This document shows positions 18,549 through 29,424 of a stretch of 64,000 bases of DNA, one piece after another (the first letter of the stretch is position 1; every line of letters begins with the position of its first letter). The position numbers and the translations under genes were made by a program. This DNA comes from an uncultured Thermoleophilia bacterium (lineage in GTDB: Bacteria > Actinomycetota > Thermoleophilia > Miltoncostaeales > Miltoncostaeaceae), in contig CALIKX010000026.1 in the NCBI GenBank assembly GCA_938017905.1, positions 1 to 64,000 of the forward strand, in the 5' to 3' direction. A model generated the notes under the pieces. It saw only the letters and a list, made by a program, of their open reading frames with translations. It was not told the DNA's origin and ran no database searches.

Positions 18549-20422
18549 CCAGCGCCACCGGTACCGACCTTCAGGCCGCGGCGCGGATGGCCGCCATGCG
18601 CGGCGCCGCCCACCTGAGGGACCTGCAGGATCCCGACGGGTTCTGGTGGGGTGAGCTCGAGTCCAATGCATCCATCACGGCCGAGCAACTGTTCCTGCTG
18701 GAGGCCCTGGGCCTGGCGTCAAGGGATGATCGCCGCGAGATCGCCGCCGAGTTGCTCGCCACCCAGTCGGATGACGGCGGATGGCCGGTGTGGTTCGGCG
18801 GCGAGGGCGACTTGAGCGTCACCGTCGAGGCCTGGTACGCCCTGCGGCTGGCCGGGGTGCCCGCCGATGCGGAACCCATGCGGCGCGCCCGGGACCGGAT
18901 CCTCGCCCTCGGCGGCGCGAACAAGGCGCGCTTCTTCACGCGGCTCTGGCTGGCCGTGCTCGGCAAGTACCCATGGGAGGCGCTGCCCGCCGCTCCGCCC
19001 GAGCTGATGCTGCTGCCCCCCCGCGCGCCGCTGTCGGTGTACCGGTTCGCCTCGTGGGCGCGCGGGACGTTCGTGCCGATGCTCGTGGTGCTGTCGCGCA
19101 ACCCGACGTTCCCCCAGCAGCCCTCGGTGGAGGAGATCTTCGCGGAGGCCCCGGGAAGCGTCGTGGGGCCCCCGCCGCGCAGCCCGGGACGCCTGACCCG
19201 CCTGATGGGGCGGCTGATGCCCCTGGCGCGCCTCTACAACCGCCACCCCATCGGCGCCGTCCGCCGGGCGTCGGAGCGCCGCATCCGCGCGTGGATCCTC
19301 GACCGCCAGGAGGTCGACGGCTCGTGGGCCGGCATCCAGCCGCCGTGGGTGTACTCGATCATTGCGCTCCACGTGATGGGCACGCCGCTGGACCACCCGG
19401 TGATCGTCCGCGCCCTCGACGGCTTCTCCACGTTCGCGCTGCGCCGGGAGGGGCGCCTGCGCATCCAGTCGTGCATCTCACCGGTATGGGACACCTGCCT
19501 CGCGGCCATCGCGCTCCACGACTCCGGGACCGCCGGAGATGACGATGCGGTGGAGCGCGCCCGGGCGTGGCTGATGGCGCGCGAGATCACCCGCGAGGGT
19601 GACTGGCGCAGGATCCCGCGGCGGGGGGAGGCCGGCGGATGGGCATTCGAGTTCCACAACGAGTGGTACCCGGACACCGACGACACCGCGGAGGTGCTCA
19701 TCTCGCTCATCCGGTCCGGGGTGTCACGGGATGACGGCGCGATCCGGCGTGGCGTGGACTGGCTGCTCGCCATGCAGTGCGCGGGCGGCGGATGGGGGGC
19801 GTTCGACGTGGACAACACCAGTTCGCTCGTCGGCCAGTTCCCGGTATGCGACTTCGGCGAGGTGATCGACCCGCCCACGGAGGACGTGACCGCCCATGTG
19901 CTGGAGGCGCTCATGGCATGCGGCGTGCCGCCCGGCCACCCCGCGGTGCGCGCGGGCGTGGCGTACCTGCGTGCCACGCAGCGCGACGACGGGTCGTGGT
20001 GGGGGCGCTGGGGCGTGAACCATGTGTACGGCACGGGCGCGGTGCTGCCCGCGCTTGCGGCGTGCGGCGTGGACATGTCCGAGCCCTGGGTGCGGCGGGC
20101 GGTGGAGTGGCTGGCGGCGCGCCAGAACGCCGATGGCGGCTGGGGCGAGGACATCGAGAGCTACCGCGACCCCTCCCTCGCCGGGGTGGGGCCCTCAACC
20201 GCGTCGCAGACCGCCTGGGCCCTGATCGGGCTGATGGCCGCCGACCGCGGCACCCCGGCCATCGACCCGGGCATCGCGTGGCTGGTGCGCGAGCAGCAGG
20301 ATGATGGCGGATGGCACGAGGATGCCTTCACGGGCACCGGGTTCCCGCTCGACTTCATGATCAAGTATCACTACTACCGCCTGTACTTCCCGGTGATGGC
20401 CCTCGGCCGGTACGCGGGATGA
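18545..20422 (+). CDS. shc: Squalene-hopene cyclase
   Basis: Cyclises squalene to hopene and hopanol at the membrane. The catalytic acid motif DTDDTA is at residues 377-382. Repeated QW motifs (for example QSDDGGWPVWFGG, QEVDGSWAG, QCAGGGWGAF, QRDDGSWWGRWG, QNADGGWGED, QQDDGGWHED) run through the protein. The ending FPLDFMIKYHYYRLYFPVMALGRY is the usual SHC C-terminus. 625 residues, full length. ATG 18545 overlaps the hpnA stop (ATGA). The stop overlaps hpnC in the same way, so cyclase and squalene synthesis are translated together. Confidence 0.96.
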   Translation: MTSATGTDLQAAARMAAMRGAAHLRDLQDPDGFWWGELESNASITAEQLFLLEALGLASRDDRREIAAELLATQSDDGGWPVWFGGEGDLSVTVEAWYALRLAGVPADAEPMRRARDRILALGGANKARFFTRLWLAVLGKYPWEALPAAPPELMLLPPRAPLSVYRFASWARGTFVPMLVVLSRNPTFPQQPSVEEIFAEAPGSVVGPPPRSPGRLTRLMGRLMPLARLYNRHPIGAVRRASERRIRAWILDRQEVDGSWAGIQPPWVYSIIALHVMGTPLDHPVIVRALDGFSTFALRREGRLRIQSCISPVWDTCLAAIALHDSGTAGDDDAVERARAWLMAREITREGDWRRIPRRGEAGGWAFEFHNEWYPDTDDTAEVLISLIRSGVSRDDGAIRRGVDWLLAMQCAGGGWGAFDVDNTSSLVGQFPVCDFGEVIDPPTEDVTAHVLEALMACGVPPGHPAVRAGVAYLRATQRDDGSWWGRWGVNHVYGTGAVLPALAACGVDMSEPWVRRAVEWLAARQNADGGWGEDIESYRDPSLAGVGPSTASQTAWALIGLMAADRGTPAIDPGIAWLVREQQDDGGWHEDAFTGTGFPLDFMIKYHYYRLYFPVMALGRYAG

Positions 20423-21285
20423 CCACCCCGGCACGGCACGCGGCCGCAGAGGAGATCGCCCGCGGCCACGACGAGAACTTCCCGGTGGCCTTCCTGCTGG
20501 CACCGGGCGATGTGCGCGCCGACATGCGCGCGATCTACGCGTACTGCCGGGTGACCGACGACATGGGCGATGCCGGCGATGCCGCCCCCACCGAACGCCT
20601 CATCGCCCTGGACGCATGGGAGCGTGATCTGTCCGCGGCGCTGGAGGGGCCGGCGGATGACCCGGTTCTCGTGGCCGTCGCCGATGTCATCCGGCGCCGC
20701 AACCTGGACGTGGAGCCGTTCACGCGCCTCATCGAGGCCAACCGCATGGACCAGCGGGTGTCACGGTGGCAGCGCCACGACGACCTCCTGGACTACTGCG
20801 TGTACTCGGCCACGCCCGTCGGCAGGATGGTGCTCGGAGTGCTCGGCATCACCGACCCCGACCGCGTGGCCCTGTCGGATGCCACCTGCGCGGGGCTGCA
20901 ACTGGTCAACTTCTGGCAGGACATCCGCCGCGACCTAGAGGAGCGCGACCGCGTCTACCTGCCGCGCGAGGACATGGACCTGCTCGGGGTGACCGTCGAG
21001 GACCTGCGGGCGGATGCGGCTTCACCGGCGCTGCGCGAGCTCATCCGCTGGGAGGTCGGACGCGCCCGGGCGCTCCTGACCCGGGGCGCGCCGCTGCGCG
21101 GCATGGTGCCCCGGCGGGTGCGGCTGGATATCGGCATGTTCACGGCCGGCGGCCTGTGGGTATGCGACTCCATCGCACGCCAGGGCTACGACACGATCGC
21201 CTCGCGGCCCGCTCCCGGTGCCCGGGGACGGGCGCGTATGGCAGCGGGCGTTGCATGGCGGCTGCTCCCGGGGAGCCGGCCGTGA
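20419..21285 (+). CDS. hpnC: Hydroxysqualene synthase HpnC
   Basis: In the three-enzyme bacterial squalene route HpnC turns presqualene diphosphate into hydroxysqualene. The HpnC mark is GHDENFPVAFLLAPGDVR. The first Asp-rich region is YCRVTDDMGD, and the second is LVNFWQDIRRDLEERDRVYLP. 288 residues, all-alpha prenyl-synthase fold. It overlaps shc and hpnD by 4 nt each. It is a paralogue of the next gene, and the pair is distinguished by ENFPVA here against NFYFGFILLP in HpnD. Confidence 0.92.
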   Translation: MTTPARHAAAEEIARGHDENFPVAFLLAPGDVRADMRAIYAYCRVTDDMGDAGDAAPTERLIALDAWERDLSAALEGPADDPVLVAVADVIRRRNLDVEPFTRLIEANRMDQRVSRWQRHDDLLDYCVYSATPVGRMVLGVLGITDPDRVALSDATCAGLQLVNFWQDIRRDLEERDRVYLPREDMDLLGVTVEDLRADAASPALRELIRWEVGRARALLTRGAPLRGMVPRRVRLDIGMFTAGGLWVCDSIARQGYDTIASRPAPGARGRARMAAGVAWRLLPGSRP

Positions 21286-22148
21286 CGGTGGATGACGCCT
21301 ACGACGCATGCACCCGCATCACCCGGCAGGAGGCGCGCAACTTCTACTTCGGGTTCATCCTCCTGCCCCGCGAGCGGCGCCGCGGGATCCATGCCCTGTA
21401 CGCGTTCAGCCGCCTGTGCGACGACTCCGTGGATGGCGCCGACGACCCGGCCGCCAAGGCCGCGGCCGTCCGCGCGCGGCGCGAGGATGTCGCCCGCGTC
21501 TACGACGGCGCCGTTCCGGCGGACGACCCAGTGCTCGTGGCCCTCGCCGATGCCGTGCGGCGGTTCGGGATTCCCCGCGCGCCCATGGACGCGCTGGTGG
21601 ACGGCGTGGAGATGGACCTCACCACCGACCGCTACGCGGACTGGCCGGCCCTCGAGGCCTACTGCGATCGGGTGGCGGGTGCGGTGGGGGTGCTGTCGCT
21701 GCACGTCTTCGGGTTCCGGGACCCCTCCGCCGTGGGCCACGCGGAGGACCTCGGCGTGGCCATGCAGGTGGTCAACATCATGCGTGACGTGCAGGAGGAC
21801 GCCGGGCGCGACCGCGTTTACCTGCCCGCCGACGAGATGGCCCGGTTCGGGGTGACCGAGGGCGACATCCTCGCGGGCCGGATGACGCCGGGCATGCGGG
21901 ACCTGATGACCCTGCAGGCCGGGCGTGCCCGGCAGTACTTCACCGGCGGCCACATGCTGCTGCCCCTCCTCGACCTGCGGGCCCGCATGTGCGTGCAGAT
22001 GCTGGCGGCGCTGTACGAGGACATCCTCGCGCGCATCGCAGAGCGCCGGTTCGACTACACGCGCGGCCGCGTCTCGCTGCCGGGGCGTCGCAAGGCGGTG
22101 CTGATGCTGCGGTCGATCGCCCGGGCGATCGCGACGAGGCCGCGGTGA
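21282..22148 (+). CDS. hpnD: Presqualene diphosphate synthase HpnD
   Basis: Joins two farnesyl diphosphates into presqualene diphosphate. Typical opening EARNFYFGFILLPRERR then FSRLCDDSVDGADD (first Asp-rich region). The second is QVVNIMRDVQEDAGRDRVYLP. A C-terminal RFDYTRGRVSLPGRRK is usual in HpnD. 288 residues. GTG 21282 overlaps the hpnC stop (GTGA). It works with HpnC and HpnE immediately either side. Confidence 0.92.
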   Translation: MTVDDAYDACTRITRQEARNFYFGFILLPRERRRGIHALYAFSRLCDDSVDGADDPAAKAAAVRARREDVARVYDGAVPADDPVLVALADAVRRFGIPRAPMDALVDGVEMDLTTDRYADWPALEAYCDRVAGAVGVLSLHVFGFRDPSAVGHAEDLGVAMQVVNIMRDVQEDAGRDRVYLPADEMARFGVTEGDILAGRMTPGMRDLMTLQAGRARQYFTGGHMLLPLLDLRARMCVQMLAALYEDILARIAERRFDYTRGRVSLPGRRKAVLMLRSIARAIATRPR

Positions 22149-23476
22149 GCATGCGCGGGGCGCGCGTGGCGGTGGTGGGCGGCGGACTCGCCGGCATCTC
22201 CGCCGCCGCGGAGGCGGCCGCACGGGGCGCACGCGTCACCCTGCTGGAGCGCCGGCCGTTCCTCGGTGGCAAGGCCTTCTCCTTCACCGATCCCCGCACC
22301 GGCGAGGAGATTGACAACGGGCAGCACGTGCACCTGGGCTGCTGCACCGCCTACACCGCGCTGCTCGGGCGCATCGGGTCGCTGGGCCTCACGGCCATGC
22401 AGCCGATGCTCAGGGTGGACGTGCGCGACCGCGCGGGCACCCACGGGGTGCTGGCGGCCCGGCGACTTCCCGCACCCCTGCACATGGGGCCGTCATTCGC
22501 CGCGTACGGGCTGCTGACCCGCGGGGAGCGTGCACGGGCGCTCCGGGCGCTGGGCACGATTGCCGCACTCGGCCCCGCCGGGCGCGACCGACTGGATGAC
22601 GTGTCCTTCGGGGAGTGGCTGCGTGCGCACGGCCAGGGCGACGCGGCGATCGAGCGCTTCTGGGACCTGGTGATCCTGCCCACCTGCAATGACCGCTCGG
22701 ATCGCACATCCGCGGCGCTCGCGATGTTCGTGATCACCGAGGGCCTCATGCGCACGCCCCGGGGCGCCGCCATCGGCTGGTCGCTCGTGGGGCTCTCCCG
22801 CCTGGTCGACGGGCCCGCCCGGCGCCACCTGCAGCGTGCCGGCGGCACGGTGCGAACCGGGCGCGGGGCCGCCGCGGCCGATGCGACCGGCGTGACGCTG
22901 GACGGGGGCGAGCGCGTCGCGGCGGACGCCGTGGTGCTGGCGCTGCCCCCGGCACGCGCCCGATCCGTGTGCCCGGCAGCCCTGCCGCGTGATCCGGGGC
23001 TCGGGGAGTCCCCGATCGTGAACGTCCACCTGTGGTTCGACCGGCCCGTGCTCGAGGTCCCTGTACTCGCAGTGGTGGACAGCCCCGTCCAGTGGATGTT
23101 CGACCGCACCGGCATCACCGGCCGTCGCGTACCCGGGCAGCACGTGGACCTCAGCATCTCCGCCGCCCGCGACGAGATGCCGGTGCCACGCGCGGAACTG
23201 GCCGCGTCGATGGACGCCGAGGTGCGCGCGCTCCTGCCCGCGGCCCGCGACGCGCGCCTCGACGCCTGGGCGGTGACGAAGGATCCGCGCGCCACATTCG
23301 CGCCTGCGCCCGGGCAGGCGTCCCGGCGGCCGGGGGCGCGCACGCCCGTGCCGGGCATTGCGCTCGCGGGCACGTGGACGGCCACCGGATGGCCCGCGAC
23401 GATGGAGGGTGCGGTACGGAGCGGCATCGCCGCGGTGCGGGAACTGGCCACCCAGATGGGGTCGCCGGGGGCATGA
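22145..23476 (+). CDS. hpnE: Squalene-associated FAD-dependent desaturase HpnE
   Basis: Reduces hydroxysqualene to squalene with FAD. The dinucleotide-binding motif VAVVGGGLAGISAAAEAAAR opens the protein, followed by LERRPFLGGKAFSF and DNGQHVHLGCCTAY, both characteristic of the family. A C-terminal FAD contact is GIALAGTWTATGWPATMEGAVRSG. 443 residues. GTG 22145 overlaps the hpnD stop by 4 nt; ATG 22151 is an alternative. The stop overlaps the next gene by ATGA, so the PAP2-like gene is probably part of the same unit. Confidence 0.92.
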   Translation: MSMRGARVAVVGGGLAGISAAAEAAARGARVTLLERRPFLGGKAFSFTDPRTGEEIDNGQHVHLGCCTAYTALLGRIGSLGLTAMQPMLRVDVRDRAGTHGVLAARRLPAPLHMGPSFAAYGLLTRGERARALRALGTIAALGPAGRDRLDDVSFGEWLRAHGQGDAAIERFWDLVILPTCNDRSDRTSAALAMFVITEGLMRTPRGAAIGWSLVGLSRLVDGPARRHLQRAGGTVRTGRGAAAADATGVTLDGGERVAADAVVLALPPARARSVCPAALPRDPGLGESPIVNVHLWFDRPVLEVPVLAVVDSPVQWMFDRTGITGRRVPGQHVDLSISAARDEMPVPRAELAASMDAEVRALLPAARDARLDAWAVTKDPRATFAPAPGQASRRPGARTPVPGIALAGTWTATGWPATMEGAVRSGIAAVRELATQMGSPGA

Positions 23477-24216
23477 TGGTTGCCCTCCGCCACCTGCGGC
23501 GTTTCCTGGGGCGCCGCCACGGGCGCGCCGCCGAGGTGGCGATGGGCGTCGGCGGCCTCGTGGCCTACAACCTGGTCCGGGCCCGCCACCTGGCCGACCG
23601 CGACGTGGCGATCGCCAACGCCCAGCGCATCGTCGCCGCCGAGCGCCGGGCCGGCGTGCTCGTGGAGCCCGCGATCCAGCGGGCACTGGTACGCGGACCG
23701 CTGTCGCGCACGCTCCTGGGGGCCGCCTACATCGTGAGCCAGGTCATCGCGCTGCCCATCGCGCTGCGGACCGCCTACACCCGGCGCTATCCGGCATACC
23801 CGGCGCTCCGCACAATGGCGCTGCTGTCGTGGGCCGCGGGCGTCGCGTGGTACGCACGGCGCCCGGTAGCCCCCCCGCGCATGCTCCCCGAGCTCGGCAT
23901 CGCCGACTCGGTGTCGGAGGGCTTCCTCCCGATGGACAGCCGCCTGGTGCGATCGCTGTACAACCCCTATGCCGCGATGCCGTCGCTGCACGTGGGGATG
24001 GCCCCGGTGGTGGCGTGGACGATATGGGCGAGCGCGACCAATCCGGCGGTGCGGATCGCCGCGGTGTCCTATCCTCCCGCCGTCGCGGCGACGGTCGTGG
24101 CGACCGGACAGCACTTCCTCGCGGACATCGCAGGGGGCATCGCGGTCGTCCTTCCCGCGTGGGCCATCGCCCGGCGCATCACCCGTGCAGGGCGCACCAA
24201 CGGCGGAACGACCTGA
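23473..24216 (+). CDS. PAP2-like membrane protein at the end of the hopanoid operon
   Basis: 247 residues with about five or six hydrophobic segments. YNPYAAMPSLHVGMAPV matches PAP2 motif 2, and TGQHFLADIAGG matches motif 3, in the arrangement of the PAP2_3 / inositol-phosphotransferase subgroup. No clear KxxxxxxRP motif 1 was found. Members dephosphorylate lipid phosphates or move phospho-head-groups between lipids. ATG 23473 overlaps the hpnE stop (ATGA), tying it to the hopanoid genes. A role in handling prenyl phosphates or in decorating a lipid is inference. Its end overlaps the convergent START-like gene by 38 nt. Confidence 0.72.
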   Translation: MMVALRHLRRFLGRRHGRAAEVAMGVGGLVAYNLVRARHLADRDVAIANAQRIVAAERRAGVLVEPAIQRALVRGPLSRTLLGAAYIVSQVIALPIALRTAYTRRYPAYPALRTMALLSWAAGVAWYARRPVAPPRMLPELGIADSVSEGFLPMDSRLVRSLYNPYAAMPSLHVGMAPVVAWTIWASATNPAVRIAAVSYPPAVAATVVATGQHFLADIAGGIAVVLPAWAIARRITRAGRTNGGTT

Positions 24217-24601
24217 GGTGCCGCCGCCAGTACCAGCGGACGAGCGGACGCATGACCGGCACAAGGAACCCGTCGAACACCTCATCCGACTCCACGCGGC
24301 ACCCATCCGGGTGCGGGAGGAACCGGAAGACGTGCACGCCCGAGGTGCCCATGCCGCGGCCACGCCATGCCAGCTCTTTGGGGGCGTCCACGCGCACGAC
24401 GGTGCAGTCGAAGGTGAACGGCCGGTGACCATTGCGCACCACATTCCCGGCGACCCAGCCGGCGTCGCCCACCCAGCCGGAATCCGCCGAGCCGAGCCAG
24501 TCCCAGCGTGACCAGTCCGCGACCTCCGCGAAAAGCGCCCAGGCCCGATCGGGGGGGACGGGCACGGTCAGGCTCCCGATCCAGCGAACGCGACGACGCA
24601 C
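24179..24601 (-). CDS. START/SRPBCC-fold protein
   Basis: 140 residues in the polyketide-cyclase/START-like helix-grip fold: an opening strand and helix IGSLTVPVPPDRAWALFAEV, a middle region in which VVRVDAPKELAWRG precedes VHVFRFLPHPDGCRVE, and a long C-terminal helix LVRWYWRRHLRSFRRW. Such proteins bind hydrophobic ligands. The ligand is unknown. GTG 24601 lies 6 nt after TAGGGT. It is convergent with the hopanoid operon and divergent from the VanW gene. Confidence 0.75.
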   Translation of the reverse strand: MRRRVRWIGSLTVPVPPDRAWALFAEVADWSRWDWLGSADSGWVGDAGWVAGNVVRNGHRPFTFDCTVVRVDAPKELAWRGRGMGTSGVHVFRFLPHPDGCRVESDEVFDGFLVPVMRPLVRWYWRRHLRSFRRWCALHG

Positions 24602-24607
24602 GCCGTG

Positions 24608-24613
24608 ACCCTA
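24608..24613 (-). promoter_or_regulatory. -10 element of the START-like gene
   Basis: TAGGGT, then 6 nt, then GTG 24601 on the minus strand. Confidence 0.45.
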
Positions 24614-24651
24614 GCGGCGACGGACGCCGCAGCGCACCCCCGGGGCGGCGC

Positions 24652-26337
24652 ATGCGACTGGTCGCGCTGGGAACCGGAGCGGTGCTCCTTGTGATCATCG
24701 TCCTGCTGATCGCCGGTGGCGGTGGCGGCACGGCGCCCGGGACCACCGTTGCCGGCATCGACATGTCCGGTGATCCCGCCGAGGTGCGCGCCGAGGTGCA
24801 GGCTCGCGCAGACACGCTGCTGCGCCGCGAGGTCCGGCTGACCGCCGGGGGCGGCACCGTGGCCACCGTGCGCCCCGCGGACCTCGGCGCGACGGTCGAC
24901 GTGGACGCCACCGTGCGCGCCGCCGGCGAGGCCTCCCCGGGCCGCCTGGTACGCGGCATCAAGGCACTCACGGGGCAGGGTCCGAACGAGGTACCCCTCG
25001 CCGTGTCCTACCGAAAGGGCGCGCTTGAGGCGTGGACCGCCGAGATCGCAGCGCGGGTGGATCGCGACGAGCGGAACGCCGCGGTCACCGTGGCGGGCAC
25101 GACCTTCACCGTCACGCCCGCCAAGGGCGGCCGGATGCTGGAGCGCCGCGTCCTGCAGGAGCGCATGGGGGGCGACCTGGCGTCGCTGCCGGCCGAGGTG
25201 CCGATACCGCTGCGCGATACGCGGCCCGCGCTCGGCACGGCCGGGGCCAAGCAGCAGGTGGCCGAGGCAGGCGCGATCCTGCGCCGCGGCGGCGCGGTCG
25301 TGGTCGACGGCGTGGCGGGCACCCTGAAGGCGAAGGACATCGCCGCGGCGATGCGGTTCACCCCCGAGGGCCTGCGCATCGCGGCATCCTCCCTGCGGCG
25401 ACCACTGCTCGCCGCGTATCCGAAGGGCTCGGTGCAACCGCGCCCGGCCCGGTTCGACATCCGCGGCACGCGCGCGGTGCTGGTGCCGTCGAAGGACGGC
25501 CGCCTGGTGGACGCCCGCCGAGTGGCGGACGGCCTGACCGGGGGGGCCCGCCCGGTGGAATCAACGTTCACCGCGGTAACCCCCGTGTTCACCACGAAGA
25601 AGGCACGGGCACTCGGCATCACGGAGGAGGTCGGGGCGTTCACCACGCCCTACGACTCCGGCCAGCCACGGGTGACGAACATCCGCAAGGCCTCCGAGAT
25701 CCTGAACGGCACGATCATCCCGGCCGGCGGCACGCTGTCCCTCAACAAGGTGCTGGGCAAGCGCACCACCGACCGGGGATTCGTGGCGGCGCCCATGGTG
25801 GCTGACGGGCTGCTGGTGGACTCGGTGGGCGGTGGGGTGTCGCAACTCGCCACCACGCTCTTCAATGCGGCGTTCTTCGCGGGCTTCAAGTTGAACGAAC
25901 ACACCGCCCATCAGCTCTACTTCGACCGCTATCCGGTGGGCCGGGAGGCCACCATCTCGTGGCCGGCGCCCGACCTGAAGGTGACGAACAACTGGAAAGC
26001 CGCGGCCCTGGTGCGCGTGTTCAACGGATCCAACGGGGTGACGGTGGCCATCTACTCGACACCCTTCAACCGCAAGGTGGAGACCGAGACCAGCGAGCGC
26101 TTCAACCTGACCGAGCCCAAGGAGCGGCGGGTCACCGCCGACTGGGTGGACGAGGGACAGGAGGTCCTCAAGACCGAGGGCTCGCAGGGCTTCAGCGTGC
26201 GGGTGACCCGCAAGGTGTTCGAGGGATCGCGCCTGAAGGAGGAGGACGACTTCACCACCAACTACCTCGCCCCGCCGAAGGTCATCCTGGTGCCAGAGGG
26301 CACTCCCGGCGCCGAGACGCCGTACGCCCCGGAGTAG
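24652..26337 (+). CDS. VanW-family cell-envelope protein
   Basis: 561 residues. One N-terminal transmembrane anchor (about 3-22) is followed by two peptidoglycan-binding-4-like repeats in the first 300 residues (GGGTVATVRPADLGATVD and a second around VDGVAGTLKAKDIAAAMRF). The VanW domain begins near 330 (ITEEVGAFTTPYDSG, NIRKASEILNGTIIPAGGTL, FVAAPMVADGLLVDSVGGGV, SQLATTLFNAAFFAG, YPVGREATISWP). A C-terminal G5-like stretch ends it. Such proteins sit at the wall; their biochemistry is not established. ATG 24652 is the only start clear of the divergent gene. Confidence 0.85.
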   Translation: MRLVALGTGAVLLVIIVLLIAGGGGGTAPGTTVAGIDMSGDPAEVRAEVQARADTLLRREVRLTAGGGTVATVRPADLGATVDVDATVRAAGEASPGRLVRGIKALTGQGPNEVPLAVSYRKGALEAWTAEIAARVDRDERNAAVTVAGTTFTVTPAKGGRMLERRVLQERMGGDLASLPAEVPIPLRDTRPALGTAGAKQQVAEAGAILRRGGAVVVDGVAGTLKAKDIAAAMRFTPEGLRIAASSLRRPLLAAYPKGSVQPRPARFDIRGTRAVLVPSKDGRLVDARRVADGLTGGARPVESTFTAVTPVFTTKKARALGITEEVGAFTTPYDSGQPRVTNIRKASEILNGTIIPAGGTLSLNKVLGKRTTDRGFVAAPMVADGLLVDSVGGGVSQLATTLFNAAFFAGFKLNEHTAHQLYFDRYPVGREATISWPAPDLKVTNNWKAAALVRVFNGSNGVTVAIYSTPFNRKVETETSERFNLTEPKERRVTADWVDEGQEVLKTEGSQGFSVRVTRKVFEGSRLKEEDDFTTNYLAPPKVILVPEGTPGAETPYAPE

Positions 26338-26340
26338 CCC

Positions 26341-26631
26341 CTAGCCGAGGTCACCCCGCCGTCGCTGTACCTCGTCGACGCCGTGGTCGTCGGGCAGGCC
26401 CAGCGCACGGTTGATGGCCTGCAGCGGCGTGATGCCCTGCTCGGCGGCGTTGGCCCCCACACGGGCGGCCGGGGAGACCTCGTCGGGCACCGACGCCTCC
26501 ACCCGCCGCGCCTCAAGGCGCTGCGCCCATGGCTCCGCGATCACCGGCCAGCGCCCGAGCGCCGCAGCGTGCCGTGCGTCGCGACCCGCGGCCCCCGTCG
26601 GCGTGCCGCGGCCCGGCGTGTACTCCGCCAT
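26341..26631 (-). CDS. Small hypothetical protein
   Basis: 96 residues, hydrophilic, with an Ala/Arg-rich middle (GRDARHAAALGRWPVIAEPW) and a closing helix-like GITPLQAINRALGLPDDH. The DEVSPAARVGANAAEQGITP stretch could form a helical hairpin. No family recognised. ATG 26631 follows GTGAGG. It is divergent from the acetyl-CoA synthetase gene 70 nt away and ends 3 nt after the convergent VanW stop. Codon use is like its neighbours, which supports a real gene. Confidence 0.5.
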   Translation of the reverse strand: MAEYTPGRGTPTGAAGRDARHAAALGRWPVIAEPWAQRLEARRVEASVPDEVSPAARVGANAAEQGITPLQAINRALGLPDDHGVDEVQRRRGDLG

Positions 26632-26701
26632 CCTCACGACCCCCGTGGGGGCCTGCGTACACTCATGGGAGCACGATAAGGCATTGCGAGGGAGGGTCCC
26701 A

Positions 26702-28659
<1,958 letters not shown>

Positions 28660-28663
<4 letters not shown>

Positions 28664-29292
28664 GCCGGCGCTCCCGCCAGGCAGGTCGGCGGCACGCGCC
28701 CGGCATCGCGCAGCCGGTCCGCCGCATGGTTGCGCGCCGCATGCACGGCGTCACGGGCGGGCGTCATGCGGTGCGCCTCCCGGTACCACGCCGTGAGGCC
28801 CTCGAGGGACAACGCGAGGGCCAGGCGGTCATCGGCGTCGCCCTCGCCCGCCAGCCACATGGCTGCCGCGAGTCCGGCGATCACCAGCGCGGCCGCAGAC
28901 GGCGAACCCTTCACCACCGGCACGGGCCCCACCGCCGAGCCGGCGAGCTCGCAGGTGATGCGCGTGAGCCCCCGGTCACCCGACCACGGGATGAGCGCGA
29001 CGTCCACGGTTCCGCGCGACCGCGTGCCCACCCGCACGGTTCCCGCCGGCAGCGAGCCGTCGGGGCTGGCGGCGATGGCCGTTGCCAGGTCGCGCACACG
29101 CTCGGCGATGCCCCGCACCTCGTTCTCGTGGGTGCGGTGGAAGCCCCAGGCGATCAGTCCCAGCGCGAGATCCAGGTCGTCGGCCGCGGGCGGACGCCCC
29201 GTGCCGCCGGCGGGATACGTGATGCGCACTGCGGCCATGCCGGCCGCGGGCATCTCGACGTCGATGCGCGCCTTCGGCCGACGACGTATCAC
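28660..29292 (-). CDS. Hypothetical protein, possible predicted cytosolic factor
   Basis: About 210 residues with no transmembrane segment. The N-terminal part is strand-rich (KARIDVEMPAAGMAAVRITY), the C-terminal half helical (LALALSLEGLTAWYREAHRM, DAVHAARNHAADRLRDAG). No family recognised. GTG 29292 was chosen because GGAGGGG lies 7 nt upstream; TTG 29310 is the alternative. The stop is shared within CTAG with the acetyl-CoA synthetase. It is divergent from the HU gene, with a 7-bp inverted repeat between them. Confidence 0.6.
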
Positions 29293-29304
29293 GCGAAAAC
29301 CCCT

Positions 29305-29323
29305 CCGCAAAGGGATTTTGCGG
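29305..29323. promoter_or_regulatory. Inverted repeat between the hypothetical gene and HU
   Basis: CCGCAAA, 5 nt, TTTGCGG: a perfect 7-bp inverted repeat just upstream of the leftward gene's ribosome site. It could be an operator or a small hairpin in that gene's leader. Confidence 0.35.
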
Positions 29324-29424
29324 ACCCAAAACCGCTGCCGCGTCCGGATGCGCTGGTAGCGTCACCGGCACTTCGCAGCGAACGCTGCAGCCTCCGCATG
29401 GAGGTCATCGAAGCGAGGAGACCC

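Noticed and set aside
15822-18671. Minus-strand open frame of 949 codons across hpnH, hpnG and hpnA
   Set aside because: It spans three recognisable plus-strand genes; no family match in its translation.
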